From: Kitasatospora aureofaciens
Lineage (GTDB): Bacteria; Actinomycetota; Actinomycetes; Streptomycetales; Streptomycetaceae
Direction of reading: 5' to 3'
Assembly: GCF_019192735.1 (NCBI RefSeq)
Contig: NZ_JAHTKP010000003.1
Location: 62,001-126,000, forward strand
Length of the DNA: 64,000 nt
Both the position numbers and the translations under genes were made by a program. Below, piece after piece: positions 25,699 to 36,427 of this stretch. Below the pieces are notes generated by a model that ran no database searches, was not told where the DNA came from, and saw only the letters and a program-made list of their open reading frames with translations. The number at the start of each line of letters is the position of its first letter. Positions within the stretch are counted from its first letter, which is position 1.

Positions 25699-27359
25699 AT
25701 GGGATCCACTCTCGCAGGCTGGCTGCAGGCCATCGCCCTCGTCGGTGCGCTGGCCCTGTGCTACCGCCCCCTTGGCGACTACATCGCCAAGCTCCTCACC
25801 TCGGCCAAGCACCTCAGAGTCGAGCGCGGCATCTACAAGGTGATCGGGGTCGACGGCGACGCCGACCAGCGCTGGCCGGTCTACCTCCGCTCGGTGCTGG
25901 CCTTCTCGGCCGTCTCCGTCCTCTTCCTGTACGCCCTGATCCGGCTGCAGACCTTCCTGCTGCTGAACCTCGGCGTTCCGCAGATGGAGGGCCACCAGGC
26001 CTGGAACACCGCGATCTCGTTCGTCACCAACACCAACTGGCAGTCCTACAGCGGTGAGTCCGCGATGGGCCACCTGGTGCAGATGATGGGCCTCGCGGTC
26101 CAGAACTTCGTCTCCGCGGCCGTCGGCATCGCCGTCGTCGCCGCGCTGATCCGGGGCTTCACCCGGAACCGGACGGACCGGGTCGGCAACTTCTGGGTGG
26201 ACCTCACCCGGATCTCGCTGCGGCTGCTGCTGCCGCTGTCGATCATCTTTGCCCTGGTCCTGGCCGCCACCGGTGTGGTCCAGAACTTCCACGGCTTCAC
26301 CGAGGTCACCTCGCTGACCAACGAGGTCCAGAAGATCCCCGGCGGCCCGGTGGCCTCCCAGGAGGTCATCAAGCTCCTCGGCACCAACGGCGGTGGCTTC
26401 TACAACGCCAACTCGGCGCACCCGTTCGAGAACCCGACCGGCTTCTCGAACCTGATCGAGATCTTCCTGCTGCTGGTGATCGCCTTCGCCCTGCCGCGCA
26501 CCTTCGGCCGCATGGTCGGCGACAACCGCCAGGGCTACGCGATCGTCGCCGTGATGGGCCTGTTCTGGATCGCCTCGGCCGCCCTGCTCACCTTCGCCGA
26601 GTCGCAGCACCACGGCACCGCCCTGCAGGCCGCGGGCGCCGCGATGGAGGGCAAGGAGCAGCGGTTCGGTATCGCCGCCTCCGGCCTGTTCGCCGCCTCG
26701 ACCACGCTGACCTCGACCGGTGCGGTGAACTCCTTCCACGATTCGTTCACGCCGTTCGGCGGCGGGCTGACGATCTTCAACATGATGCTCGGCGAGATCG
26801 CGCCCGGCGGCACCGGCTCCGGCCTCTACGGCATGCTCGTGCTGGCCATCGTCGCGGTGTTCGTCGCCGGCCTGATGGTCGGCCGCACCCCCGAGTACCT
26901 GGGCAAGAAGCTCGGTGGCCGCGAGATGAAGTTCGCCTCGCTGTACATCCTCACCACCCCGACCATCGTGCTGGTCGGCACCGGTGTGGCGATGGCCCTG
27001 CCGGGCGAGCGGGCCGGGATGCTCAACTCGGGCGCCCACGGCTTCTCCGAGGTGCTCTACGCGTTCACCTCCGCCGCCAACAACAACGGCTCGGCCTTCG
27101 GCGGTATCACCGTCAACACCGACTGGTACGACACCGCGCTCGGCCTGGCGATGGTCTTCGGCCGCTTCCTGCCGATCGTCTTCGTCATGGCGCTGGCCGG
27201 CTCGCTCGCCCAGCAGCAGCCGGTCCCCGCCACCCCGGGCACCCTGCCCACCCACAAGCCGCTGTTCGTGGGCCTGCTGTCGGGCGTCATCCTGATCGTC
27301 GTCGGCCTCACCTACTTCCCGGCCCTGGCTCTCGGGCCGATCGCGGAAGGTCTCTCCTG

Positions 27360-27360
<1 letters not shown>
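25699..27360 (+). CDS. kdpA: K+-transporting ATPase potassium-binding subunit KdpA
   Basis: KdpA is the channel-like subunit that selects K+ for the P-type ATPase KdpFABC. The 553-residue protein has ten helices. Four pore loops are visible, including [34 protein letters not shown], and [15 protein letters not shown] near the end. Length matches the family. The stop overlaps the kdpB ATG (TGATG). Confidence 0.96.
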
Positions 27361-29474
<2,114 letters not shown>

Positions 29475-29497
29475 CGCAGGGAAAGGAGAAAAGCATC

Positions 29498-30151
29498 ATG
29501 TCCAAGCCCCTGCCGACGACCGTCCGCACCCACTTCACCGCGCTGCGGATGCTGCTCGTCCTCACGGTGATCCTCGGGATCGCCTACCCGCTGCTGGTCA
29601 CCGGCGTCAGCCAGGTCGCCTTCAGCGACAAGGCCAACGGCTCGATCGTGAAGTCCGACGGCAAGGCGATCGGTTCCAGCCTGCTCGGCCAGAACTACAA
29701 CCTGCCGAAGAAGGCCCCTTCCGATTCAACTACGGGGGCCGACCCGAAGGAGGACCCGGTGCCGGACCCGAAGTGGTTCCAGCCCCGGCCGTCCGCCGCC
29801 GGGACCGGCTACGACGGATCCTCCTCGGGTGCCTCCAACCTCGGCCCGAACAGCGACGACCTGCTGAAGCTCGTCAACGACCGTCGCGCCGCCGCCGCCC
29901 AGCTCGACGGGGTCGACCCGGCGAGCGTCCCGGCGGACGCGCTGACCGCCTCCGGCTCCGGCCTCGACCCGCACATCTCGGTCGCCTACGCCAAGGAGCA
30001 GATCAACCGGGTCGCCAAGGAGCGCAACCTGCCGGTGGACACCGTCGCCAAGCTGGTCGACAAGTACACCGAAGGCCGCTCGCTCGGCTTCCTCGGCCAG
30101 GAGGGCGTCAACGTCGTCCTCCTCAACAAGGCACTTGCCCAGGAAAAGTGA
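29498..30151 (+). CDS. kdpC: K+-transporting ATPase subunit KdpC
   Basis: KdpC is the periplasm-side accessory subunit with one N-terminal helix (about residues 12-35) and a soluble domain. Motifs include FQPRPSAAGTGYDGSSSGAS and SGLDPHISVAYAKEQINRVA, both conserved in KdpC. It has 217 residues, close to the usual length. The ATG at 29498 has AAAGGAGAAAAG upstream. It closes the kdpFABC block. Confidence 0.95.
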   Translation: MSKPLPTTVRTHFTALRMLLVLTVILGIAYPLLVTGVSQVAFSDKANGSIVKSDGKAIGSSLLGQNYNLPKKAPSDSTTGADPKEDPVPDPKWFQPRPSAAGTGYDGSSSGASNLGPNSDDLLKLVNDRRAAAAQLDGVDPASVPADALTASGSGLDPHISVAYAKEQINRVAKERNLPVDTVAKLVDKYTEGRSLGFLGQEGVNVVLLNKALAQEK

Positions 30152-30192
30152 GCGCAGGAGAAGTGACGGCCGAACGGCTGAAGCAGTGAAAG

Positions 30193-30234
30193 GGCCGACC
30201 CGGGCCGGGGCACCACCCCGCGCCCGGGTCGGCC
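30193..30234. terminator. Hairpin between kdpC and kdpD
   Basis: A perfect 13-base stem (30193-30205 with 30222-30234) encloses an inner GGGG/CCCC stem. There is no T-tract. It may act as an attenuator that sets the sensor genes lower than the pump genes. Confidence 0.55.
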
Positions 30235-30305
30235 GCCGTACATCCCGACCCCGGTGCGAGGGCGCCCTGGCAGGCCGCCTCGCAGGACACGAAAGAGCAG
30301 CGCCC

Positions 30306-32846
30306 ATGGCCCGCGACCTCACCCCAGGCACCGGCACCCGCAGCGGCCGGCTGCGGGTGTACCTCGGTTCCGCCCCCGGGGTCGGCAAGACCTACCGGAT
30401 GCTCGACGAGGCCCGGCGCAGACAGGAGCGCGGGGCCGACGTCGTCGTCGGGTACATCGAGTGCCACGGTCGCCGCTACACCGAGGGCATGCTGACCGGC
30501 CTGGAGGTCCTGCCGCGGGTCCGGCGCTCCTACCGGGACGCCGAGTTCGAGGAGATGGACCTCGACACCGTGCTCGCCCGCCGCCCCGCCGTCGTCCTGG
30601 TCGACGAACTCGCGCACACCAACATCCCCGGCGGCCGCAACGCCAAGCGCTGGCAGGACGTCGAGGACCTGCTCGCCGCCGGCATCGACGTCATCAGCAC
30701 CGTCAACATCCAGCACCTGGAGTCGCTGAACGACGTCGTCCAGAAGATCACCGGGATCCCGCAGCGCGAGACCGTCCCGGACGAGGTGGTCCGCCGGGCC
30801 GACCAGATCGAACTCGTCGACATGGCCCCGCAGGCGCTGCGCCGCCGCATGGCCCACGGCAACGTCTACAAGGCGGAGAAGGTGGACGCGGCACTCTCCA
30901 ACTACTTCCGGGTCGGCAACCTCACCGCCCTGCGCGAACTCGCCCTGCTCTGGGTCGCCGGGCGGGTCGACGAGGGCCTGCGCGACTACCGGGCCAACCA
31001 CAACATCGACCGGGTCTGGGAGACCCGCGAACGCGTCGTGGTCGCCCTCACCGGCGGCCCCGAGGGCGAGACGATCATCCGCCGCGCCGCCCGGATCGCC
31101 GACCGCACCGCCGGCGGCGAGCTCCTGGCCGTCCACGTGACCAGGAGCGACGGCCTGGCCGGCGCCTCCTCCGGCGCGCTCGCCCAGCAGCGGCAGCTGG
31201 TCGAGACCCTCGGCGGCAGCTACCACGTGGTGGTCGGCGACGACATCCCCACCGCGCTGCTGGCCTTCGCCCGCGCCCACGACGCCACCCAGCTGGTGCT
31301 CGGCACCAGCCGCCGCGGCCGGATCAACCGCTTCCTCACCGGCCCCGGCATCGGCGAGACCACCGTGGACGCCTCCGAGGACATCGACGTCCACATGGTC
31401 ACCCACGAGTTCACCGGCCGAGGCCGGCTGCCCTCGCTCGGCCGCCGCCACTCCAAGCGCCGCACCATCGCCGGCTACGTCGCCGGCTTCGTGCTGCCCT
31501 GGGTGCTGACCGGGATCCTCTCCCAGGCGCACCACTCGGTGAACCTCACCACCGACGCCCTGATTTTCCAGCTCGGCGTGGTCATCGTCGCCCTGCTCGG
31601 CGGCGCCACCTCCGCGCTGCTGGCCGCGGTCATCGCCTCGCTGCTGCTCAACTACTTCTTCATCCCGCCCGTCTACACCCTGACCATCACCGAGACCAAC
31701 AACATCGTCGCCCTGGTGGTCTTCGCCGCCGTCGCGCTCGCCGTCTCCACCGTCGTCGACCACGCCAGCCGGCTCACCAGCCGGGCCGCCCGCGCCACCG
31801 CCGAGGCCGAGACGCTCTCCACCCTGGCCGGCAGCGTGCTGCGCGGCGCCGACGCGCTGCCCGCGCTGCTGGAGAAGTCCCGGACGGCCTTCGGCATGGA
31901 CTCCGTCGCCCTGCTCTCCCGCACCGGCGGCGAGGTGCTGGCCCACTGCGAGGCGGAGCATCCCGGCGCCGGGCAGAACAGCGAGACCACCGAGGTGCCG
32001 GTCGGCCCCGACGCCGTCCTGGTGCTCACCGGCCGTCGCCTGCCCGCCGCCGACCAGCGCGTCCTCACCGCCTTCGCCGCCCACGTCGCCGCCGCGCTGG
32101 AGCGCGATCGGCTCGCCGTGGTCGCCGCCGAGGTCGAGCCGATCAAGGCCGCCGACCGGATGCGCACCGCCCTGCTCGCCGCCGTCAGCCACGACCTGCG
32201 CACCCCGCTCGCCGCTGCGCTCGCCTCGGTCGGCTCGCTGCGCAGCCCCGACGTCGAGTTCTCGTCCGAGGACCAGGCCGAACTCCTCGCCACCGCCGAC
32301 GAGTCGCTGGTCAAGCTCACCCGCCTGGTCGACAACCTGCTCGACATGAGCCGCCTCCAGGCCGGCGCGCTCACCCTGCACCTCACCGAGACCCACCTCG
32401 ACGAGATCCTGCCCCGGGCGCTCGACAGCCTCCCCGACCCGTACGCGCCGGTCCAGCCGCTCGACCTGGACACTGCCCCGCCGGTGCTCGCCGACCCGCC
32501 GCTGCTGGAGCGGGTCCTCGCCAACGTGATCACCAACGCGCTGCGCCACAACGCGCCCGGCGCGCCCGTCCTGGTCACCGCCAGCCACCACGCCGACCTG
32601 GTCGAGATCCGGGTGATCGACCGCGGCCCCGGCATCGCCCCCGAGGACCGCGACCGGGTCTTCCTGCCGTTCCAGCGCCTCGGCGACACCGACAACACCA
32701 CCGGCGTCGGCCTGGGCCTCGCCCTCTCGCGCGGCCTCGCCGAGGCCATGGGCGGCAGCCTGGAGGTCGAGGACACCCCGGGCGGCGGCACCACGATGCT
32801 GCTCACCCTGCCCGCCGCCGCTCGGGAGGAGCCTGTGCATGAGTGA
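30306..32846 (+). CDS. kdpD: Osmosensitive K+ channel sensor histidine kinase KdpD
   Basis: KdpD senses low potassium and phosphorylates KdpE. The 846-residue protein shows, in order, the KdpD N-terminal nucleotide-binding domain with Walker A GSAPGVGKTYRM (about 19-30), a USP domain (about 240-370), four clustered helices (DUF4118, about 390-490), a GAF domain, HisKA with the phosphorylated histidine in SHDLRTPLAAAL, and a HATPase domain with the N box LANVITNALRHNAP and GVGLGLALSRGLAEAMGG. Length is close to E. coli KdpD (894). The ATG at 30306 lacks a strong ribosome binding site. Its last codons lie in a duplicated 11-bp site that marks an insertion. Confidence 0.95.
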   Translation: MARDLTPGTGTRSGRLRVYLGSAPGVGKTYRMLDEARRRQERGADVVVGYIECHGRRYTEGMLTGLEVLPRVRRSYRDAEFEEMDLDTVLARRPAVVLVDELAHTNIPGGRNAKRWQDVEDLLAAGIDVISTVNIQHLESLNDVVQKITGIPQRETVPDEVVRRADQIELVDMAPQALRRRMAHGNVYKAEKVDAALSNYFRVGNLTALRELALLWVAGRVDEGLRDYRANHNIDRVWETRERVVVALTGGPEGETIIRRAARIADRTAGGELLAVHVTRSDGLAGASSGALAQQRQLVETLGGSYHVVVGDDIPTALLAFARAHDATQLVLGTSRRGRINRFLTGPGIGETTVDASEDIDVHMVTHEFTGRGRLPSLGRRHSKRRTIAGYVAGFVLPWVLTGILSQAHHSVNLTTDALIFQLGVVIVALLGGATSALLAAVIASLLLNYFFIPPVYTLTITETNNIVALVVFAAVALAVSTVVDHASRLTSRAARATAEAETLSTLAGSVLRGADALPALLEKSRTAFGMDSVALLSRTGGEVLAHCEAEHPGAGQNSETTEVPVGPDAVLVLTGRRLPAADQRVLTAFAAHVAAALERDRLAVVAAEVEPIKAADRMRTALLAAVSHDLRTPLAAALASVGSLRSPDVEFSSEDQAELLATADESLVKLTRLVDNLLDMSRLQAGALTLHLTETHLDEILPRALDSLPDPYAPVQPLDLDTAPPVLADPPLLERVLANVITNALRHNAPGAPVLVTASHHADLVEIRVIDRGPGIAPEDRDRVFLPFQRLGDTDNTTGVGLGLALSRGLAEAMGGSLEVEDTPGGGTTMLLTLPAAAREEPVHE

Positions 32847-32951
32847 GCGATGGGGGTACCCCCGGCCGAAGGCTGGGGGAGAACGAATCGTCGGAAGGTG
32901 CGTGTCTCGCGAAGCGACCGCCGAGCGAAGCGAGGAGGACGCATGAGTGAG
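32837..32951. mobile_element. Short inserted element between kdpD and kdpE with 11-bp duplication
   Basis: GCATGAGTGAG occurs at 32837-32847 (the end of kdpD, with ATGAGTGA) and again at 32941-32951 (the start of kdpE, also ATGAGTGAG). The 93 bases between hold GGGGGTACCCCC, a CCCCGGCC-GGCTGGGG stem and a GAGCGAAGCGAGGAGG stretch, patterns common in Streptomyces intergenic repeats. The simplest reading is that a small element inserted where kdpD and kdpE once overlapped. It also gives kdpE a new ribosome binding site. Confidence 0.6.
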
Positions 32952-33617
32952 ATTTTGATCGTCGACGACGAGCCGGCACTACTGCGCACCCTGCGGATCA
33001 ACCTCAGCGCCCGCCACTACGCCGTCCGGACGGCCGCCAGCGGCGGCGAGGCGCTGGACCGTGCCGCCCACACCTCCCCGGACGCCGTCCTGCTCGACCT
33101 CGGCCTGCCGGACCTGGACGGCATGGACGTCCTGCGCGGCCTGCGCAGCCACAGCGCGATGCCGATCATCGTGCTCTCCGGCCGCTCCGGCGCCGCCGAC
33201 AAGGTGGACGCCCTCGACGCGGGCGCGGACGACTACCTCACCAAGCCCTTCCAGATGGAGGAGCTGCTGGCCCGGCTGCGTGCCGTTCTGCGCCGGCCGT
33301 TAGGCGGGGTCCCGCTGCTCCAGCCGGTGATCGGCGACCACACCGTGGACCTCGCCGCCACCACCGTCACCGGCCCGGCAGGCCCGGTCCGGCTCACCCC
33401 GACGGAGTGGCGCATCCTCGCCCTGCTGCTCGCCAACCCGGGCCGGCTGGTGCCGGGCAAGCAGATCCTGCGCGAGGTGTGGGGGCCGGCCCAGGAGGGG
33501 CGCGGCAACTACCTGCGGGTCTACCTGGCGGGGCTGCGCCGCAAGCTGGAGCGCGACCCGGCCCGGCCGCGCCACCTGATCACCGAGCCGGGCATCGGGT
33601 ACCGCTACGAGCCCTGA
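32943..33617 (+). CDS. kdpE: KDP operon response regulator KdpE (OmpR family)
   Basis: KdpE is the DNA-binding partner of KdpD and activates the kdp operon at low K+. The 224-residue protein has a receiver domain with the phosphorylated aspartate in VLLDLGLPDLDGMD, the conserved lysine in YLTKPFQMEEL, and a C-terminal winged helix with LTPTEWRILALLLANPGR and RRKLERDP. Length and both domains are complete. The ATG at 32943 has GAGGAGG immediately upstream, supplied by the inserted element. Confidence 0.95.
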   Translation: MSEILIVDDEPALLRTLRINLSARHYAVRTAASGGEALDRAAHTSPDAVLLDLGLPDLDGMDVLRGLRSHSAMPIIVLSGRSGAADKVDALDAGADDYLTKPFQMEELLARLRAVLRRPLGGVPLLQPVIGDHTVDLAATTVTGPAGPVRLTPTEWRILALLLANPGRLVPGKQILREVWGPAQEGRGNYLRVYLAGLRRKLERDPARPRHLITEPGIGYRYEP

Positions 33618-33626
33618 TCGGCCGAT

Positions 33627-33714
33627 CCGTTAACGACCCGTCAAGAGCCGGTCGTTCGCCGACAGGAGAGCGTCAAGGCCGGTCAGGGACGGTCATTCGC
33701 GGGCGTAGCGTCAG
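33627..33714 (+). promoter_or_regulatory. Candidate KdpE box C and promoter with no protein gene downstream
   Basis: CCGTTAA (33627), CCGTCAA (33638) and GCGTCAA (33670) have exactly the 11 + 32 bp spacing of box B. Further GGTCA copies follow at 33681 and 33691, and TAGCGT at 33706-33711 is a good -10. The next gene lies on the other strand, so the promoter points into a noncoding stretch. Confidence 0.5.
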
Positions 33715-33830
33715 TGTTGTCCGAGCGGGCCCGGCTCCAATGTGGGGGAGGCCGGGGACCGCTCCCGCCGCCGCAAGGCGGCCAGCAGGTGGGGGAGGGG
33801 CGCGCGATTCACTCGCGCGCCCCTACGCCT
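33715..33830 (+). ncRNA. Possible small RNA ending in a perfect hairpin
   Basis: From the expected start of the box C promoter (near 33716) to a perfect 11-bp hairpin (33797-33807 with 33813-33823, loop TTCAC) lie about 110 bases without a protein gene. The hairpin also terminates the convergent amidohydrolase gene. That this is a functional RNA is speculation from position. Confidence 0.3.
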
Positions 33831-33865
33831 TTCCGGCCGTTCCGCTGCGTCTTTGTCGGGCCGGC

Positions 33866-35137
33866 TCAGCCCCCGCCCGTACTCCCCGACTGCCGCGGCA
33901 GCGCCAGGACCACGGTGTCCGCGAACTCCCGTACCGCGCTGGTCCGGCTGACCACCCGCCCGCTGTGCACCACCAGCCGGCTGTGCCCGCCCGCGAGCGC
34001 CCCGGCCAGGCTGTCCCCGCGCACCGCCAGCAGCTCCGCCGGGAACCCGGCGTCCACCCGCACCGGCGGCAGCCCGAGCGCCAGCCGCGCCTGGTTCGCC
34101 ACCGCGTCGTACGCCGCCTCCGGGTCCAGCGCCCCGCTCGCCGCCAGCAGGTACGCGGCCTCCAGCGGATCCGCCCGGCCGACCGGGTTGGCCTGGTCCC
34201 GCAGCGCGCCGCTGCCCGCCGACAGCGGCACCCGCGCCTCCGTCAACTCCCGCAGCAGGCCCGGCCGCAGGCCCGTCGAGCGCCCCTCCAGCCCGGAGCA
34301 GCCGCCGTTCTGCGGCAGGCACACCACCCGCACCCCGGCGGTGGCCAGCACCGTCGCCGCACCCCGGGCCAGCGACCCGCACGGGCCCAGCGTCACCCGC
34401 GGCCGCAGCGGCGCCAACGCGCCGACCAGCCGCGCGAGTTGGGCCGGGTCGCCGGCGGTGGTGTGCAGGTCCACCGGGCAGTCCGCCTCCCGGGCGGCCT
34501 CCAGCAGCACCTGCACGTACCCGGACGGATCCGGGTCCAGCTCCGGGCAGCCGCCGGCCGCGGTGGCGCCCAGCTTGAGCGCGTCGCGCAGCTGCGCCCG
34601 GCCGTCCGCCCCGGCCCGGCCGGTGAGCAGCCGGGGCATCGCCACCGCCTGGAGCTCGGCCAGCCCGCGCAGCGCCTGCCGGGCGGTGAGCACCGCCTCC
34701 AGCCGGCGCAGCCCGTGCACGTCGCCGATCCGGACGTGGGTGCGCTGGGCGGTGGCGCCGTAGCCGAGCGAGGTGAGCGCGGCCTCGGTGACCCGGCGGG
34801 TGAGGTCGGTGGACGTCTCCGGCGGCGGGGTGGGCAGCGCGGCGGAGAAGGCGACGTCGTAGTGGGCGTGCGCCTCGGCCGGGGCCGGCAGCAGCAGGTA
34901 GCCCTTGAGGTCGATCCGGGCGCCGGTGGTGACGGTGGGCGTGCCGGGCATCGCGGGCAGCGGGCCGAGGCTGCCGACGGTGCCGACGGCCTGGATCCGG
35001 TCGCCGCTGATCCGGACGTCCACCACCCGCCCGTCGGCCAGCCGGGCGCCGGTGAGCAGGAGGACCGGACCGTGCCCTAGCGGGTTGGCCGCCGGGTCGG
35101 GCCCCGGGCGCGGCCCGTCGGCGGCTGCGCTGTCCAT
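33866..35137 (-). CDS. Amidohydrolase-family protein, cytosine-deaminase-like with altered catalytic motifs
   Basis: The 423-residue protein follows the cytosine-deaminase branch of the amidohydrolase superfamily: a beta-sandwich N-terminus, EAHAHYD in place of HVHLDK, RTHVRIGD, and LRDQANPVGRADPLEAAYLL near the end. Several ligand positions differ from the active enzymes. The motif HVDE reads HTTA, the metal histidine of SHC is replaced (TLGPCGSLA), and the catalytic aspartate of AGGDN is lost (SAGSGAL). It therefore may not be a working deaminase. The ATG at 35137 has AAGGAG upstream. It is monocistronic and converges on the kdp region. Confidence 0.75.
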   Translation of the reverse strand: MDSAAADGPRPGPDPAANPLGHGPVLLLTGARLADGRVVDVRISGDRIQAVGTVGSLGPLPAMPGTPTVTTGARIDLKGYLLLPAPAEAHAHYDVAFSAALPTPPPETSTDLTRRVTEAALTSLGYGATAQRTHVRIGDVHGLRRLEAVLTARQALRGLAELQAVAMPRLLTGRAGADGRAQLRDALKLGATAAGGCPELDPDPSGYVQVLLEAAREADCPVDLHTTAGDPAQLARLVGALAPLRPRVTLGPCGSLARGAATVLATAGVRVVCLPQNGGCSGLEGRSTGLRPGLLRELTEARVPLSAGSGALRDQANPVGRADPLEAAYLLAASGALDPEAAYDAVANQARLALGLPPVRVDAGFPAELLAVRGDSLAGALAGGHSRLVVHSGRVVSRTSAVREFADTVVLALPRQSGSTGGG

Positions 35138-35346
35138 CGCCGGCTCCTTCTCGCGCTGGCCCGTCGGGTGCCAGGCCGTCCCGATCAATGAGCGTCGAGC
35201 CTATGGCGCGCGGGGGCGGGGCGCAGGGAGGCGGGCAATAGTCGTATCGGGTCGGGCCGCGAGGCGCGTGGGCCGATCGAACGCGGGGCCTTGGATCGCT
35301 CGGACGTCCACCTCGCCGACCTGCGGTCTTCGCGCCGGGATACGGA

Positions 35347-35376
35347 TTTCACCTCTGGGCGCGGAACGTGTAATCT
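35347..35376 (+). promoter_or_regulatory. Promoter of the tRNA-Thr / tRNA-Met / rpmG cluster
   Basis: TTTCAC (35347-35352) and TAATCT (35371-35376) are separated by 18 bases, and the tRNA begins 11 bases after the -10. The -10 is a good match to the housekeeping consensus. Confidence 0.55.
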
Positions 35377-35387
35377 CTTCCTCGTTC

Positions 35388-35460
35388 GCCCCTATAGCTC
35401 AGTCGGTAGAGCGTCTCCATGGTAAGGAGAAGGTCTGCGGTTCGATTCCGCATGGGGGCT
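35388..35460 (+). tRNA. tRNA-Thr (GGT)
   Basis: The 73-base cloverleaf has acceptor arms GCCCCTA/TGGGGGC, anticodon GGT in a seven-base loop between TCTCC and GGAGA, and T-loop GTTCGATTC. CCA is not encoded. Confidence 0.97.
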
Positions 35461-35503
35461 CTGGTGAAAAGCAGTCAGCTTCGGCTGTGCTGCGGATCAC
35501 TGT

Positions 35504-35576
35504 GGCGGTGTAGCTCAGTTGGTAGAGCAAGCGGCTCATAATCGCTGTGTCACCGGTTCAAGTCCGGTCACCGCTA
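35504..35576 (+). tRNA. tRNA-Met (CAT, elongator)
   Basis: The 73-base cloverleaf has acceptor arms GGCGGTG/CACCGCT, anticodon CAT, and T-loop GTTCAAGTC. It lacks the three G-C pairs of the initiator anticodon stem, so it is the elongator. CCA is not encoded. Confidence 0.96.
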
Positions 35577-35659
35577 CCCCGCGTAGTCGGTCGGGAGATC
35601 GCACTCCCGGTCGGCTACTCTTGTTGTGTTCTTATTCGTTGTCCAAGGAAGGCACTCCC

Positions 35660-35824
35660 GTGGCTGCCACCGACGTCCGCCCGAAGATCACGCTGGCCTG
35701 CGTGGAGTGCAAGGAGCGGAACTACATCACCAAGAAGAACCGGCGCAACGACCCGGACCGTCTTGAGATGAAGAAGCACTGCCCCCGCTGCAACTCGCAC
35801 ACCGCGCACCGCGAGACCCGCTGA
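35660..35824 (+). CDS. rpmG: 50S ribosomal protein L33
   Basis: L33 is a small 50S subunit protein near the E site. The 54-residue product keeps the zinc-binding pairs CVEC and CPRC, so it is the C+ (zinc) form. The GTG start at 35660 follows AAGGAAGG. It is the common Streptomyces copy placed between tRNA genes and the MaoC pair. Confidence 0.95.
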   Translation: MAATDVRPKITLACVECKERNYITKKNRRNDPDRLEMKKHCPRCNSHTAHRETR

Positions 35825-35867
35825 CCCTGTCGCAGGGCATCGGGCCTGTGTGAACTCAGGTCTTCGA

Positions 35868-35909
35868 CTCCGGGCCGCATCCCTCACTGGGTGCGGTCCG
35901 GAGTCTTTT
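35868..35909 (+). terminator. Terminator after rpmG
   Basis: GACTCCGG-CCGCATCC pairs with GGGTGCGG-CCGGAGTC and is followed directly by TTTTT. Confidence 0.88.
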
Positions 35910-35910
35910 T

Positions 35911-35945
35911 CGTATCCACCCGCGTATCCACCCGCGTATCCACCG
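35911..35945. repeat. 12-bp tandem repeat (three copies) upstream of the MaoC pair
   Basis: CGTATCCACCCG is repeated three times, the last copy lacking one base, between the rpmG terminator and the ribosome binding site (GAGGAG) of the first MaoC gene. Confidence 0.85.
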
Positions 35946-35963
35946 CGTCTTCGAGGAGCTGCC

Positions 35964-36422
35964 ATGGCGCTCGATCCCTCCTTCATCGGGCGGACCTATC
36001 CGCCGACCGAGCCGTACGAGGTCGGCCGGGAGAAGATCCGCGAGTTCGCCGTCGCCGTCGGTGACGGGAACCCCGCCTACACCGACCCGGAGGCGGCCAA
36101 GGCGCTCGGCCACCCGGACGTGATCGCCCCGCCGACCTTCCCGTTCGTGCTCACCTACCGGGCGGCGGCCCAGGTGGTCGAGGACCCGGAGCTGGGCCTG
36201 GACTTCAGCCGGGTCGTGCACGGCGACCAGAAGTTCGCGTACACCCGCCCGGTGCGGGCCGGCGACCGGCTGTCGGTCGTGGTGACCATCGACAACATCA
36301 AGTCGCTGGCGGGCAACGACGTGCTCACCGTCCGCGGCGAGGTGACGGACGCGACCGGCGAGCACGTGGTGACGTCGGTCATGACCCTGGTGGCCCGGGC
36401 CGCCGACGAGGCGGGGGAGTGA
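35964..36422 (+). CDS. MaoC/FAS1_DH-like hydratase subunit (HadA-type)
   Basis: This 152-residue hotdog-fold protein matches the UPF0336/HadA group, which forms a heterodimer with a MaoC subunit to make a (3R)-hydroxyacyl dehydratase. The N-terminus MALDPSFIGRTYPPTEPYEV and the core FSRVVHGDQKFAYTRPVRAG are typical. HadA subunits lack the catalytic pair, which lies in HadB. The ATG at 35964 has GAGGAG upstream. It is coupled to the next gene. Confidence 0.88.
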   Translation: MALDPSFIGRTYPPTEPYEVGREKIREFAVAVGDGNPAYTDPEAAKALGHPDVIAPPTFPFVLTYRAAAQVVEDPELGLDFSRVVHGDQKFAYTRPVRAGDRLSVVVTIDNIKSLAGNDVLTVRGEVTDATGEHVVTSVMTLVARAADEAGE

Positions 36423-36427
36423 GCACG

